A stretch of 64,000 bases of DNA from Sialis fuliginosa (GCA_961205875.1 OY540812.1:9672001-9736000); one strand, 5' to 3'; counted from the first letter of the stretch, positions 1 through 12,675 are shown. The notes: generated from the sequence alone by a model not told the origin. Made by a program: numbers and translations.

Positions 1-560
1 AAAATGAAAAAAAATATAGTTATAGTTCAAAGTTGGCTGATTCTTTTTGTTTTTGATTTATTTTGATTGAACAATTAGTTTCCGAGAAAAAAAATCACAA
101 ATATACGAATTTTTCGCTATTTTTAAAGTATAAATATTTTTTATCTTCAAAACAATTGATTTTAAAAAAAGTTTATGAGACAAAAAATGTTCATTTTAAT
201 CCAATGAAGCTTACATAATTTTTTCAGATTTTTTAATGCAGATTTAGATTTATTAAACAAAAAAATGTGTGTACCTATTGAAGGACCGCATAAAAAAATA
301 TCATGTATATAGATGTTTTTTCTCAGAAAAATATAAAGAATTTAATAAAATCATTTTTAGCCACTAGAACGTCGATTGGTCGGTTATTGTCATTTCTAAG
401 CGAGCTAGACTCGATAATCCGCTCGCCTATAAATAAGTTGGTTGCAAATGGCAAGAGAACTGTCATTGTTAATTCAGCGAATAGTGGACACTGTTTTCAC
501 ACCAAGTAAAAAATAATTGTTTGCTTACTAAACTCGGTTTATGTCATCAATTTTTCTGCG
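1..560. other. AT-rich stretch, no gene; probable hAT interior
   Basis: The first ~300 bases are low-complexity A/T. From about 360 to 560 the base composition is more even (for example around the CGAGCTAGACTCG at 400-412). This stretch lies just inside a hAT-type terminus that ends at 600, so it is probably the decayed interior of that element. Short open frames here show no recognisable domain. Confidence 0.4.
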
Positions 561-600
561 ACCTTCCTAGGAGTCGCGACCCACACTTTGAGAATCACTG
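561..600 (-). mobile_element. hAT transposon terminus
   Basis: Read on the minus strand from 600, the sequence starts CAGTGATTCTCAAAG and continues to GGGTCGCGACTCC. This is very close to the terminal inverted repeat of many hAT elements (CAGTGGTTCTCAA...GGGTCGCGACCCC, known from memory). The flanking 8 bp at 601-608 (TTCTATAC) would be the target-site duplication. The partner end is not seen between 1 and 560, so the element is either truncated or continues left of the window. Confidence 0.6.
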
Positions 601-1178
601 TTCTATACTTGTGTCGGCATGTCAAAAGAAACGCAACAATGATTTTTTCTATGCTGGTCGAATAAAATTAAAGGTTGTTTTACACCGGCATATGGAGCAT
701 TTATAAAGGTTGTTTTAGGCATTTTGACCAGTTTATATATAATTCATAAATAATAATTAGCAAAGATTTACTTACTTTCAAATATAAAAAATGTTGATAT
801 GCAGATTTGAACATACCCTATTACACTTACAATTAAATTTTATCACTATTTTTTACCACAGTGAATAATTCGGTTCTTTCACAATTTTTTTTATACACTT
901 GATCGATTCTATGAGGTTTTTTTTATAAAACTAACATATTTCATATTCAGAAACAACATGTATATTAAAACATTTTAATAAAAAAAAAATATTTTTTTAT
1001 AATCTATACTTCATACTTGCAATTCAAGTATAAATGTTTGCTACTAATTTTACTTAGAACTGCATTCAAATTAAATTTTAAATCTGCATAAGTCACAATT
1101 TTATAAAAATGCAAAATAAATATACCAAGTTTTATACTTGAAACTACACAGCAGAATTAGAAGATTACATAAAACTAT
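601..1178. other. no gene seen
   Basis: AT-rich DNA with A and T runs. I see no coding signal and no clear repeat structure apart from scattered similarity to the array that begins near 1180. Confidence 0.5.
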
Positions 1179-2030
1179 ATGATTGTAAGAGACACTAGTA
1201 AAAATATAAACAAATCTAAAGTAATTAAAGTTTTACAATTTTTCAATCACTTTTTGCAATTTGGATTACGTATTTCAGTTAGTCATTTTTTTGATAACTG
1301 TAGTAAGATTAGACTACAAATAGGTATAGAAATTTTACAAAATTTTAGACTTGAAATTACAAACAAGAATTGTAAAAATACATAGCGCTCATGACTTGAA
1401 AGAAATTTTGTAAAAATGCAAACAGAATTTTCAAAAAAAAAGTAATGATTTGTAAATTTCCTGTAATTGTAACTGCAAGTTTCGGTTAGTAATTTTACTA
1501 TTAATCTTGGTAAAATCAAAATCCGAATATGTGTAGAAATTTTACAAAGTTTTAGACTTGAAATTACAAATAAGAATTGTAAAAATACATAGCGCTCATG
1601 ACTTGAATGAATTTTTGTAAAAATGCAAACAGAATTTGAAAAAATAAATAATAATTTGTAAATTTCCAATCACTTCTTGAGATTGTAATTGCAAATTTTG
1701 GTTAGTAATTTTACAGATAAATGTGGTAAAATTAAATTCCGAATATGTGTAGAAATTTTACAAAGTTTTAGACTTAAAATTACAAACAAGACTTGTAAAA
1801 ATACATAGCGCTCATGACTTGAATGAATTTTTGTAAAAATGCAAACAGAATTTGAAAAAATAAATAATGATTTGTAAATTTCCAATCACTTCTTGAGATT
1901 GTAATTGCAAATTTTGGTTAGTAATTTTACAGATAATTGTGGTAAAATTAAATTCCGAATATGTATGGAAATTTTACAAAACTTTAGATTTAATTCTACA
2001 ACTTTGAATGGTAAAATTACAACAAGTTTC
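1179..2030. repeat. ~210-bp tandem repeat array, about four units
   Basis: The block CATAGCGCTCATGACTTGA recurs at 1381, 1588 and 1804, giving periods of 207 and 216. Each unit also carries GCAAACAGAATTT, AATTTTACAAARTTTTAGA and a GTAGAAATTTTACAA block. A diverged half unit lies before the first copy and a fading one after the last. The minus-strand open frames across it (1283-1669 and 1670-1885) repeat the same peptide unit because they translate the DNA repeat. They are not treated as genes. Confidence 0.85.
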
Positions 2031-4025
2031 TGACGAATACAAAAAATTTGTAAAATTGCAACCTGCTTAGTACTCTTGTTATTACAAATTGCAATATTAC
2101 TACGAATGCGTTTGAAAATTCCAATACAATACGAGAGTTTGTAATTTTACAAAGCAACTGCTTAGTAAAAATGTAGTAAATTTACAAAAATTTTTAACAG
2201 TGTGTGCTTTCTAATAAAGTTTTTGTTTGCTGCCACACTTTTCGTTTTGAATGTTTACGAAACGGAACTTAATTTGCAGAAAATAAGATAAAGTTGGGTT
2301 TTAGTTTTGTATATTGTTTTTATTTTATTTATATTTGTATTCCTACAAAATACATACATGGAATGTAGAATTAATTATGAATTTATACAATTTATTATAT
2401 TTTTAATACACGTATGTACTCACTATTTTATTCACGTCAAAAAAAACTACTCATAAGAACAGGTAAATTAATTAATAAAGATTCATTGAGTTTACGAGAC
2501 TTGGCATCAATACTGCAGGGAATAGAGTAAATAGCTCAAAATATCAATTCACAAAATACGTTTGAAACATTAGAAGTAATTTATTGATTTTGTGACAAAA
2601 TCATATGCATATTATAATTAAATATTTTTTGGTTTATGTAACTTGAACATGTTGTGGTTTGAAATACGTCTAGACATAAAAACAAATTCGAGACGAAATT
2701 GTTAATTTGAAAGCTCTTGCTTTCTCTTGTTCATATTCACGAGGTTAACGTATGAATAAAATGAGCTGATATTTGATTCAGATTACTTTGCTATGAAAGA
2801 AAATAATATAAAAAACATCACGATACATGGTTACGTTTGCCCGAGTCCATCAGCAAAATTAAAAAAACTTGAATGAAATCGGTTTGTTTTAATCTCCAAG
2901 ACAAAAGCCATTTTACATCACACATTTCAATTACGCACACGTATCCAGTGGCGGTTCGTTATAGAATAACATTTTTAAATGGATTTACTGATGACAATGT
3001 GTGGGCAGATTTATGCCATTCTGTTTGTGATAGCAAACTTGTTATACATAATTACAGTTCGAATGAGAGTAGTTTGATTAATTAATTAACTTTAATTATA
3101 ATAAATACAATAATACTAATGCATTATATCATATCTCGTGACTAATGTATTTTGTTAATACATATCAAATACGATCGTTTTTATACTGACTAGTAAATTA
3201 AAACGTTGGTCTGATATATTGGTTCTAAATAATTATAACTTCTGCTCGCATGTTTATAAAAATAAACTGCTCTGGTCGGCACAAGACTTTTTTATATATC
3301 ATGATTTAATTACATAAGTTAATACTTTTTTACATTACATTAATTGTTGTTTTTGTTAATGTTTTAGATATATGTATTTTAATTCTATTCTGTGATTTTA
3401 TTTCAATCGTTTTTATTAAAATTCAGTTTAAAATATTTTATATATTATTAAGTATTTCTAAGTATACATCTATTTAATTGACAGTTGTGAGAAAAATACT
3501 TTGATTTTCATAGATAACTAGATTATTCATATTATTAAAATTATTTGTAAATAAAACTAAAATTATTATTTTTTGGTCAATTCATAAAAGATACAAAAAA
3601 AGTTCAGTTCTCGTGAAAGTCTGTTTCAGTGTACATGTGCAACTAGTACACTTTGAAAGCGTAACTCGAACTGAAAGGACTGGGAACTGAGAACATAACG
3701 AATCGTGTAAACTCCCGGACATACATAGGAAAAATGAACTGAAACTGAATTAAGAACTCAACTGATCGTCTAAAAGGGCCTTTAACATGTTTTTGTGCCA
3801 ACTTGTCTAGACTTGATGAAGCGATAATATGAAATTTAATCGATCTTATCTTTCATTTCTTTATCGGTTAGTGAATAAGGTGAGAGACTATTATAGCAAA
3901 AATGTTTTAATTGATTATGCTTTCGTAGTTATATTATTATAATGGAATGTTTTCTTATTGTTTAGGTTTTGTTTATTTAACGTCGAATAGAATCAAATAA
4001 AACATTTTTATTGGGAAAACAGAGT
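2031..4025. other. intergenic or intronic AT-rich DNA
   Basis: No coding exon is visible. The stretch 3600-3760 is less AT-rich and repeats GAACTGA-type strings (AGTTCAGTTC, CGAACTGAA, GGGAACTGAGAAC, TGAACTGAAACTG). This may be a worn inverted-repeat element, but I could not define its ends. A CAGTGGCGGTTCG string at 2947 resembles a hAT end and has no partner nearby. Confidence 0.4.
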
Positions 4026-4029
4026 TTAA

Positions 4030-4505
4030 CCTACTATAATAGCCCAGGGCACAGACCTCACTCTGTTTTCGAATTCGATTTATAATTTTTTTAAACAAAG
4101 AATAATAAACCATCGTTTTTTCATAAAATATATTGTACTTTATTTTTCCCTAAAGTGCTCCCTTCATTCTTCAAAATAAATATATACTTTTTGAAAATTA
4201 TGTAAAAACCAATACACCCACCAGAAAGAGACACGTTTGAATTTTTGAAAATTTTCTAAAAACAAAGAAAATAAAGCAATTTTTGTAAAAAACGTCATTT
4301 TTCCAAATTTTTTTTAACATATTCAAAATAAAAATTACAAATTAATTCTTGCACATATTTAAAAAAAAAGGTTTTAAATGCACCCTCAATTTTTCTTTAG
4401 CCATTTGAAGGATTCTGGAAATTTTTGCCACCCTTCAAAATCGCTGGGGTCTAATTGACCCTCTACTATTATTACACCATTCTTGGGAGGTGCTATTATA
4501 GAGGG
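4030..4505. mobile_element. piggyBac-like MITE
   Basis: A 476-bp element flanked on both sides by TTAA (4026-4029 and 4506-4509). Its ends are inverted: the left reads CCTACTATAATAGCCC and the right, reversed, reads CCCTCTATAATAGCAC. A TTAA target and ends beginning CCY are the hallmark of piggyBac-type elements. The interior has no transposase frame, so it would be non-autonomous. Confidence 0.65.
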
Positions 4506-4509
4506 TTAA

Positions 4510-5604
4510 ATATATGTATTGCATATATATTATTTATGTTGAATCAACAAAAAAAATTCAATATTATTTTAATATATCAAATTCAAAAAAAGATATGAGA
4601 ATAAGACGTATATTCAAACAATGAAATAAAATAAATATTTTGTAAACGATATAATTAAAAATTCAATATACGAAAAAATGGAACAGTTCTTATGCAGTAA
4701 ACCACATTGATGAATTATAATTGTCACGCAAACTCTTATTTTAATTTCATAATTGTGTTATTTGCATAACAAAACAAGAGATACATACTTTAATAGCAGT
4801 AAAAGCGGTTGCAGTAAAATATTTTTCATTTATAAAATAACCTGCGTCATAATTACAGTTTTTAAGATAATATATTTTTGTTTTGTTTTAGATATATATT
4901 CTATACTCAATACTCATTTTGTAATTTTGTTATTTTACCACTCGCGTTATTTTCACATTTATTCTTTTCTTACTTTCTTTTATGTCGAACATGAACATAT
5001 TCGTTCATTCGTGTAGAATTTGCTGTTTTATCGCTTGCTTTTATAAACAAGCATATCCGGATAAGAAATGATGTATTTTTGGTGCTTTATACCTTTCTAA
5101 ATTTTAGATAGCACAAGAACAAACACTTTCTACAAAGAATATACTGGCTACACGGACCACCTGAATATGTACATCTAGAGAACGTGGTATACAGGCTGTT
5201 TGTCAGGATCGAGTGATCATTGTTAACATTGTTATTATTGGAGCTAGAAGATCGGTTAAATGAGCAAAGTATCAGTATTTTTACAGGGATGAATAATTGC
5301 GATCTCAAAAAAACAATTGAATGTCGAATTTCAAAGATATATTGAAAAATAACGTTTTTTTAAATTGAATAACCTGTATATTATTATTGGATTTTATAAA
5401 TAAGAATGTTCTTTTTATAAAAGTTTTATACATGTATGGTGGTAACATTGTTATAAAATAAGATATAACAAGTAATAAATTAATAAAAAATATCAAAAAA
5501 TAGTTTGCTATGTAAATTTAATTAAATAAAACAATTGATTAAAAATTTAAAAACAATAATTTTCAACGTTGTGTTATTTGTCACGTATACTGACGTATAC
5601 AATA
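4510..5604. other. no gene seen
   Basis: AT-rich DNA. The segment 5095-5300 has a more balanced composition, but its minus-strand open frame (5087-5308) is serine- and asparagine-rich without a recognisable domain. It does not look like an exon. Confidence 0.4.
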
Positions 5605-6518
5605 CTAGCTGCTACCCGCGGCTTCGCTCGCGTGGATTTCGAAACTCCCATCCCCATGATATTTTTTCCGTCGGATCGAATGAAACTAATTACAACCATT
5701 CATATGTAAAAGTGTGAAATATAAATTTTTCTATATTTTGGTTTTCATTCATTATGCAAAATCGTAAATATCTCGACTGCTATAAGAGATAGGAGTTGGT
5801 TTTTCCTTCTAATACCCCACCCATGTGGTATTTTTCCCGCCGGATAGAATAAAACTAATTACAACCCTTCATATGTGACAAAGGGTGAAATATTTATTAC
5901 TAACAAAAAATTCCCCATACAAGTTTTTCAACCCTTTTGCAATCCCTTAAAGGTTCAATTTTCGGGGTACGAAGTAGTATAAATCCTTCCTTGGGATGCA
6001 AGCTATCTCACTGCCAAATTTCATCAAGATCGGTAAAGCAGTTTAGCCGTAAACTGGTTACAAATAAACAGACTGAGAGATAAATTTTCGCATTTATAAT
6101 ATAAGTCACGACTCCTATGTAAGATAAGGGGTTGTTTTGTCCCCCTTTTCCGTAGTATATTTCCCGCCAGATCGAATGTAACCAATTACAACCCTTCATA
6201 TGTGACAGGGGGTAAAATATTAAATTGTTCTTATTTTTAGTTTTCTTTCATTATTCAAAATCGTAAATATATCGGCTCCTATGCGAGATAGAGGGTTGTT
6301 TTTCCCCCTAAAACCCCCACCCCCGTAGTATTTTTTCCACCGGATCAAATAACACCACTTACAACCCTTCATATGTAATAAAATATTAATTACTAAAAAA
6401 AATTAAAATTTTTCCACCCACAGATCGGTTCAGTGGTTTAGCCGTGAAAAGGTAACAAACAGACAGACAGACAGAGAGTCAGACAAACACACTTTCGCAT
6501 TTATAATATTAGTATGGA
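5605..6518 (-). mobile_element. Helitron, Lep1-like, compound
   Basis: On the minus strand the element starts at 6518 with TCCATACTAATATTATAA and ends with a GC-rich hairpin region (CGCGAGCGAAGCCGCG) followed by CTAG at 5605-5608. It sits between A and T, as Helitrons do. A second, degraded 5' end (ATTATAAATGCGAAAATT on the minus strand) lies at 6085-6107, so this looks like two head-to-tail copies or an internal duplication. The block ending TACAACCNTTCATATGT recurs at 5691, 5860, 6187 and 6360, spaced 169, 327 and 173 bases. No Rep/helicase coding is present, so it is non-autonomous. Confidence 0.8.
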
Positions 6519-8279
6519 TTGTTTTAGAATACGGAATATATTTAAAAAAAATGTATTTTTAGTATGTTTATTTATTTATTTTATTCATATTAAACATCTC
6601 GATGAGACTTAAATATGTATCTTTTCAAGATATAAATAACATTGATCTTTTCATAAATATATTATATAGAAAATGTTCGTTGACACTTTTCATATTTGAC
6701 GAAGGTTTTTTAACCTAAAATTGTTTTCAAGTGTGAGTAAATATTTATTTATACTTTTGAGCCAAATAAAAATCAATATAGTAATATCATTTTTAAACTG
6801 TAGCTATTATAAATTTAAAATAGTTCGTTAAAATGTAGTAAAGGCATTTATTCTTGTCCGATTAATTTCAATCAATAATATTTAAAAAAAAAAACGTTTA
6901 AAATATAACTTAACCATTAAAGTTAAAACAAAAATAAATATAGTATTTTGTAAATAGGGCTGAGTAAGTTTAAATCACTCATATAGTTGTTTTTGTTGAC
7001 TGTCTGGGTTAGCTTTCTACTGATAACACAAAACGTGTGGAAAGAGATATATGTATTTGTGAGCTTGCAGACATATGTAACTCTCAATGCACCAGAATCA
7101 AAGAACTAATGGCATGTTAACGAACTTTGAAGATATATAGTTGAGCTGAAATAATTTATATCTTCACATGACATGACTCCTTAAAGATTATCCCCGAAAA
7201 TAAGTTATATAGAAGATAAATATATAGTTAGTGCAATATACATTAAGACATTTAATCAGTTTATGAATTCTTTCATAAAGTTATTAACTATTTCATTTCC
7301 AAACTGATATGTTATCGTATTTTTACAAATACTGGTCGTTAAGGAGAAGTTAGGTATGGAGAATCGCACGCAGAAGTGGTCGATCAATTTTCATTCAAAT
7401 TTGCTTATCACAAATTTAGTAAGCTCCTCCAATTTGATTGTTTAAATTATTTTTCCATGTACCAAACAAAAACATATATTTTGAAACTTAAAATTAAATA
7501 TGAAAATATTTTTAAAACTCTGCAATTGTATTTTGTATTTATTCGAAATGCTCTCTTAGTCGTTAAGACTCCACCTTATTAATACAAGTAATCCAATTAT
7601 TCCTTCATTAATTTATAAAGTAGATTGTTTATTTATATGTTTTGGTTTTTAAGGAAGCTTCTTTTATCATATAACCTTTAATTATCTGTGTTAATTTATC
7701 GCAATATAAACATGCTGACTGGGAAACTTTTTGTTTATTTCATATACTCGTATTCGTATCTTTTAAGGTATTTTAAACGAACTTTTCAAATTAATACATT
7801 ACTAAATATACTATTTTATAATTTTTGAACTACTTGACATATGTAATAGTCACTTTAACGATAAAAATGACTCGTAGTTTGAATACCACTGTTAAAAAAA
7901 AACATTTTGTTATGTATAATATTACAATATAATTAAATTCTAAATAACACGGAATCAATGGTTAATTTAATCGTATAACACTTTATGTAGAATTTAAAAT
8001 ATTCTAATCCACCACACCTTTAAAGCCTTTACATTAACTATGCATACCGTATTATAATGAATCGTACTCGAAAACACTCAACTTAAATGAATACAATGTC
8101 TCAACAAGGAATTAAAGTTTATAAGCAGCGTAAAATAAGCTTTCGTTGACTGATTTGTGCCTAGTTTCATAGCGCACAATTAAAAACGAATTATGCGAAT
8201 ACTATTTTAACACATTACCGTTCGGTAGATATTTTATAAAATAATTACCTATGTATATTCGATTGCAGACATTGTTTAA
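6519..8279. other. AT-rich DNA with one dispersed repeat
   Basis: No gene is visible. The only recognisable structure is a short repeat at about 7355-7535, listed separately. The remainder is A/T-rich with no coding composition. Confidence 0.4.
7355..7535 (+). repeat. dispersed repeat, copy 1
   Basis: It shares GCAGAAGTGGTCGA, TTTTCATTCA, GCTTATCACAAA and ACCAAACAAA in the same order with 45508-45650. The two copies lie 38 kb apart in the same orientation. No ends or coding capacity are evident, so the class is unknown. Confidence 0.6.
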
Positions 8280-9344
8280 TCTATATACATATAATATGTC
8301 CTGACTGATTCATCATCGCCCAGCCGAAACCCCTGGTCCTAGAAACGTGAAATTTTAAGGGTATCTTCCTTTTATGACGTAACCACCCACTAAGAAAGGA
8401 TTTTTTGATAATCAACCCCTAAGGGGGTAAAATAGGGTGTTAAAGTTTATATGAAAAAAATATTTTTTGGTCCTAGAAACGTGAAATTTTAAGGGTGTCT
8501 TCCTTTTATGACGTAACCACCCACTAAGAAAGGATTTTTCGATAATCAACCCCTAAGGGGGTAAAAGAGGGTATAAAAGTTTGTATGAAAAAAATATTTT
8601 TTGGTCCTAGAAACGTGAAATTTTAAGGGTGTCTTCATTTTATGACGTAACCACCCACTAAGAAAGAATTTTTCGATAATCAACCCCTAAGAGGGTAAAA
8701 GGGTGTAAAAGTTTGTATGTAAAAAATATTTTTTGGTCCTAGAAACGTGAAATTTTAAGGGTGTCTTCCTTTTATGACGTAACCACCCACTAAGAAAGGA
8801 TTTTTCGATAATCAATCGCTAAGAGGGTAAAGAAGGTGTAAAAGTTTGTATGGGAAAAATATTTTTTGGTCGGATTTACTTGAAACTTAAAATAAATACT
8901 CTTCAATACAAACAATGAAACACGTATTTCAAGCTTTTCCAAAATTAACTCCTTAAGGGGGAGGATATGTTTGTATAGGAAAAATATTTTTTGGTCAGAT
9001 TTACTTGAAACTTAAAATAAATACTCTTCAATACAAACAATGAAATACGTATTTCAGCATTTTCCAAAATTAAACACTTAAAGGGGGTTGCAAGGGGGTG
9101 AAAAAGTTTGTATGAGAAAAACATTTTTTTTGTATTCACTCGAATGAAACTAGGCACAGATACTTTTTTGATGTTTTTATACTGTAGGTTATAACTATCT
9201 TGCATAGGAGCCGATATATTTACGATTTTGTATAATCAATAAAAAACAAATAAAGGAAAAATTAAATATTTCAGCCCATGTCACGTATGGAGGGTTGTGA
9301 TTAGTTTCGAAATCCACGCGAGCGAAGCCGCGGGTAGCAGCTAG
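8280..9344 (+). mobile_element. Helitron with internal minisatellite
   Basis: The element starts with TCTATATACATATAATATG at 8280 and ends with a CCACGCGAGCGAAGCCGCGG hairpin region followed by CTAG at 9341-9344. The 5' flank is A and the 3' flank is T. Its last ~150 bases (from about GGAGCCGATATATTTACG) match the 3' part of the Helitron at 5605-6518, while the 5' part is unrelated. The two elements therefore share a 3' end but differ at the 5' end. The interior is mostly the tandem array described next. No protein-coding frame is present. Confidence 0.75.
8335..9117 (+). repeat. 133-bp minisatellite inside a Helitron
   Basis: GGTCCTAGAAACGTGAAAT recurs at 8335, 8469, 8603 and 8735, giving periods of 134, 134 and 132. 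Two further, related but distinct units begin GGTCGGATTTACTTG at 8868 and GGTCAGATTTACTTG at 8993 (125 apart). Each unit ends with a GGGGGTAAAA...AAGTTTGTATG...TATTTTTTGG block. The first four copies are very alike, which suggests recent expansion. Confidence 0.9.
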
Positions 9345-9919
9345 TAATTTTTATATATCTCGTAGTAACAGTTAAAATTCTAGCATTGTGTAATACAAAT
9401 TTGTTCTGGATAAAGTTTTCTAAAACGTTATTCTCTCATTAAGTACTTTTCCAATATTTAAAGTTTTTATATACCTACATAAAATTATATTTAAAAAACA
9501 GTAACGACAAATTTTTGAAGCATAAAAAAAAAGTTTTTTATTTTTATTTTATGCTCGGTTTTTGAAAGAAAAAAAACACATAACTTAATTATGGTAGCAC
9601 TTTCAACAAACGTTTGCAGTACCCTAAATTTAGGCAACAACAACCGAAAAAAATCATTGTATTTGATTTATATTCTATTCCTACATGACCAGTGTTTAAA
9701 GTGTTAAAACTGTGTAACCTAATTATATTGTTCAGGGACAACAAAACCACCTTCTGTGGTCGGTACACGCACCGGTCGGTTGTGCGTAATCCTCTGGGTA
9801 CGGCATGGTTTATTACCTGTACCGCGCTTTTTATCTACCTACACGTAACATCTCATCGTTTTGCGTTTTTCTTTATACCCTAAATGTATTATAATTTTTT
9901 CCCTAACTTGTTAGTTATT
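9345..9919. other. no assigned gene; small GC-richer patch
   Basis: Mostly AT-rich. Bases 9735-9860 are more balanced and contain CGCACCGGTCGGTTGTGCG, a short imperfect hairpin. The plus-strand open frame across it (9692-9883, 63 codons) has no recognisable domain. A decayed element is as likely as anything. Confidence 0.35.
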
Positions 9920-10620
9920 CGACCTTTAGAGGTCTATTTTTAGGGTTTCGTAGATCTATGACCACAACCCTATTATTCTTACTAGGTCATCCATCTGTCA
10001 GAGTTATGACTTCCAGACCTAGACGTAAAAGTTTTAGAAAACATTTTTTTCAGGGTGATAGCTATAAAAATAAAGTTAAATTACAACTCTTTTTTGACAC
10101 TCTTCATTTTTTTAAGTTAAAAATGGCCAAAGCAAGTAGAAAAATTGAAAAAAATAATAATTTGTGACAGTAGACCTTTCGTATTTTGGGTTTCAATTTA
10201 TCTCACTTTGTCGTCCGTCTGTTCTTTTCAGTCAAAGCAAAATATCTCGTAAACTATATTAGCTAGAAACTTATTTTTTTTAATAAACATGTAAAATGAT
10301 ACTCTAGTAAAATATGTACAAATTATTTGAAAAAAATAATTTTTCAGGTAGGGTGATAAGGAGCTAAAGATAGGCAAAAAATTTGAATACCAAGTATTTG
10401 GCTTGACAAAATGTACACCAGTGGAATTTGACCCTGTTTTTTATTTTTTCTAAATCAAAAATGGCGCCTGAAGGAGGCTCAAAGCAGTAACTTATTTTGC
10501 CCCCACCTCCCTCTAATTCGGTAACTACTAGCTCAAAAAGTTTGAAAAAAATAGCTAACAAGATTTTGGTGGGAAATTATTTTTCAGGGACCCTTCTCCC
10601 TCATAATATGTCTTAACCGA
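9920..10620 (+). repeat. dispersed repeat, copy 1 of 2
   Basis: It begins near TTTTTAGGGTTTCGTAG, a string I associate with abundant moth repeats (from memory). From 10231 to 10560 it matches 34743-35070: both have AGTCAAAGCAAAATATCTCG, GTAAAATATGTACAAAT, GGAGCTAAAG, TGGAATTTGACCCT and AAAATGGCGCCT in order. No open frame persists. The class is not determined. Confidence 0.6.
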
Positions 10621-11844
10621 ATTTTTTTACTGATGGTGTAATATACATATGCATACATTACTCGATACGTTATTTTGAAATGTTTCATTCTTTAATTTAA
10701 TATTGCTTACAGCTTATCTGACTACAGACTAAATTATTACAAGAGAAATACACTATAATATATATATAATATATAATAATAAAATAAAAATAAAATTATA
10801 ATATCATATTTTAAAGCAGTATAAAATAATAATGTTGAATTGACAGTTTCTACCAATAGAAATAAAAAATTGCCTAGTTGGCGATTCCCACAAGTGTTCG
10901 TGCATAGAGCTGTAAGCTTCTTTACTTTGCGATTCCCACGAGTGCAGGTGTATTGGGGTGTAAAATGTGCTAAGTATGTTGTGAATACAACTTTAAGTGA
11001 TATATTTATAATCTGGTACAAATGGAGTATATTGGAAAGTATAAATATTTTTAGCGACCCTTGAGAATATTTTTATCAATTTAAAAAATAAATTATAATG
11101 AAATTATTTGTGTAAAATTTTTTTTATAAGACCGATAAAATAATGTGAACTGATCCAGGTGTATGTCGAAGTGTCACCAACTTAGTTAAAGTAATATTAC
11201 ATACTCAGTTTACTTGCATTCTATGTGATCTGAATGAAATTTTCCTTCGGTTTGCGTCAAATTTTTCTTTACTGTTTAACTCTCTGATATAGTGTGGTTT
11301 TATATAATATGTTTCAGTACTTTCTGAGATTAGTTTTAATAAGCAAACAAACGCGCAGTTAAAAAACTAATAAAATTATTTCCCATATGGTTAATCGTGG
11401 GTATCATATAAATCTTTTATAGTTGAGAAAAGTTTTCGTAATACAGGATTTACAAATTATGTGTATTAAACATGAAATTAAATGTAGGGACGAAATAAAC
11501 CTCATTTTGGCAGAGAACGTCAAACACCATTGCCAAGTATGAATGTAGTTCAAATGATTTCATTGTTCAGCAGACGAAGTCTTAATAAATTGTCATTATT
11601 ATCAACGATTATTATTTTGATTTTTATCTAATTTTTGAAATTATAATAAAGCAAAATTATATAATAAACCTTGTGAAAAGATTTGCTTGGGTTTTGCTTG
11701 CGAGAAAATGTTTTTTTATAATACCAAATGTGTTACTAGCTTTATATTTTTTATAACATTTAAATCTTTTAAATTGTCTAACTCTTAAATCGATTTAGTT
11801 TATCTGAATATATTTTAATACGTTTTTTTATTGTCTATTGTAAG
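10621..11844. other. no gene seen
   Basis: AT-rich. At 10870-10945 GCGATTCCCACRAGTG occurs twice about 60 bases apart, a small local duplication. The overlapping open frames on both strands there are low-complexity and unconvincing. Confidence 0.4.
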
Positions 11845-12675
11845 TATACTGGGTGTCCCAAATAACATTTCCAGCATGACGATCTCAGTATCTATCTGTA
11901 AGTGATACAAATTTGGTTAAACGATATTAATTATTTGAAAAAAATTCCGAATTTATTAAAATGGCTATAACTTTTTGCCAAAGTAGATAGGTACGTTTTG
12001 TTTCCAGTTTAAGGCACTTTTAATGTAGAATTGACTGGTGTATTTAGAATTTTTATATCACTTTTAGTTTTTAAGTTACAAGCCCTAATTTTAGTTTTTC
12101 TTATGGGTTAGTAAGTTGGTATTAGCATATTTGAACGTGTTTCTTACAACGTTATGTCACTTGCCATACTTATTTTCAAAAATAAGTCGAAGTACTAAAT
12201 ACTAGTGATAATAATAAAGTATTTTATTACAAACGTTTATGTAGTCCATGAAAAACAAACATTGTTAAACAAAAATCACAATAACAACAATAAAAATAAC
12301 AAATGATTAATTGAAAATAATTAACAACCACAAAAAATGAAAAACTAAAGTTAGAGCTTGTAACTCGAAAACTAAAAGTGATATAAAATTTCTAAATACA
12401 CCAATCAATTCTACACAAAAAAGTGCCTTAAGAAACCGGAAACAAAAAGTACCTATTTACTTTGACAAAAAAGTTAAAACCATTTATAGAATTCGGCATT
12501 TTCAGTTTTTTTTGGTATACCATCGAAACCACATAGAATTATTAATCTTTTTTGATGTACTCATACTCACCACTATTTTACAAATCATGAATCTCGTTTA
12601 ACCAAATAAGTCCCTCTTATATATTTAGATACTGAGATTCTCATGCTGGAAAAGTTATCTGGAACACCCAGTATA
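11845..12675. mobile_element. fold-back MITE, TACTGGGTGT family
   Basis: The ends are TATACTGGGTGTCCCA (left) and, reversed, TATACTGGGTGTTCCA (right). Arms of roughly 250-330 bases (11845-12100 and 12341-12675) pair along most of their length, for example AAAACTAAAAGTGATATAAA against TTATATCACTTTTAGTTTTT. About 240 bases of A/T-rich loop lie between them. No transposase is present. TA is the likely target. Confidence 0.8.

Noticed and set aside
1283-1885. Two minus-strand open frames with repeated peptide units
   Set aside because: They translate the ~210-bp DNA tandem repeat; the repetition is at DNA level and the composition is as AT-rich as the flanks.
2947-2960. CAGTGGCGGTTCG, a hAT-like left end
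   Set aside because: No matching right end or target duplication found within the next kilobases.
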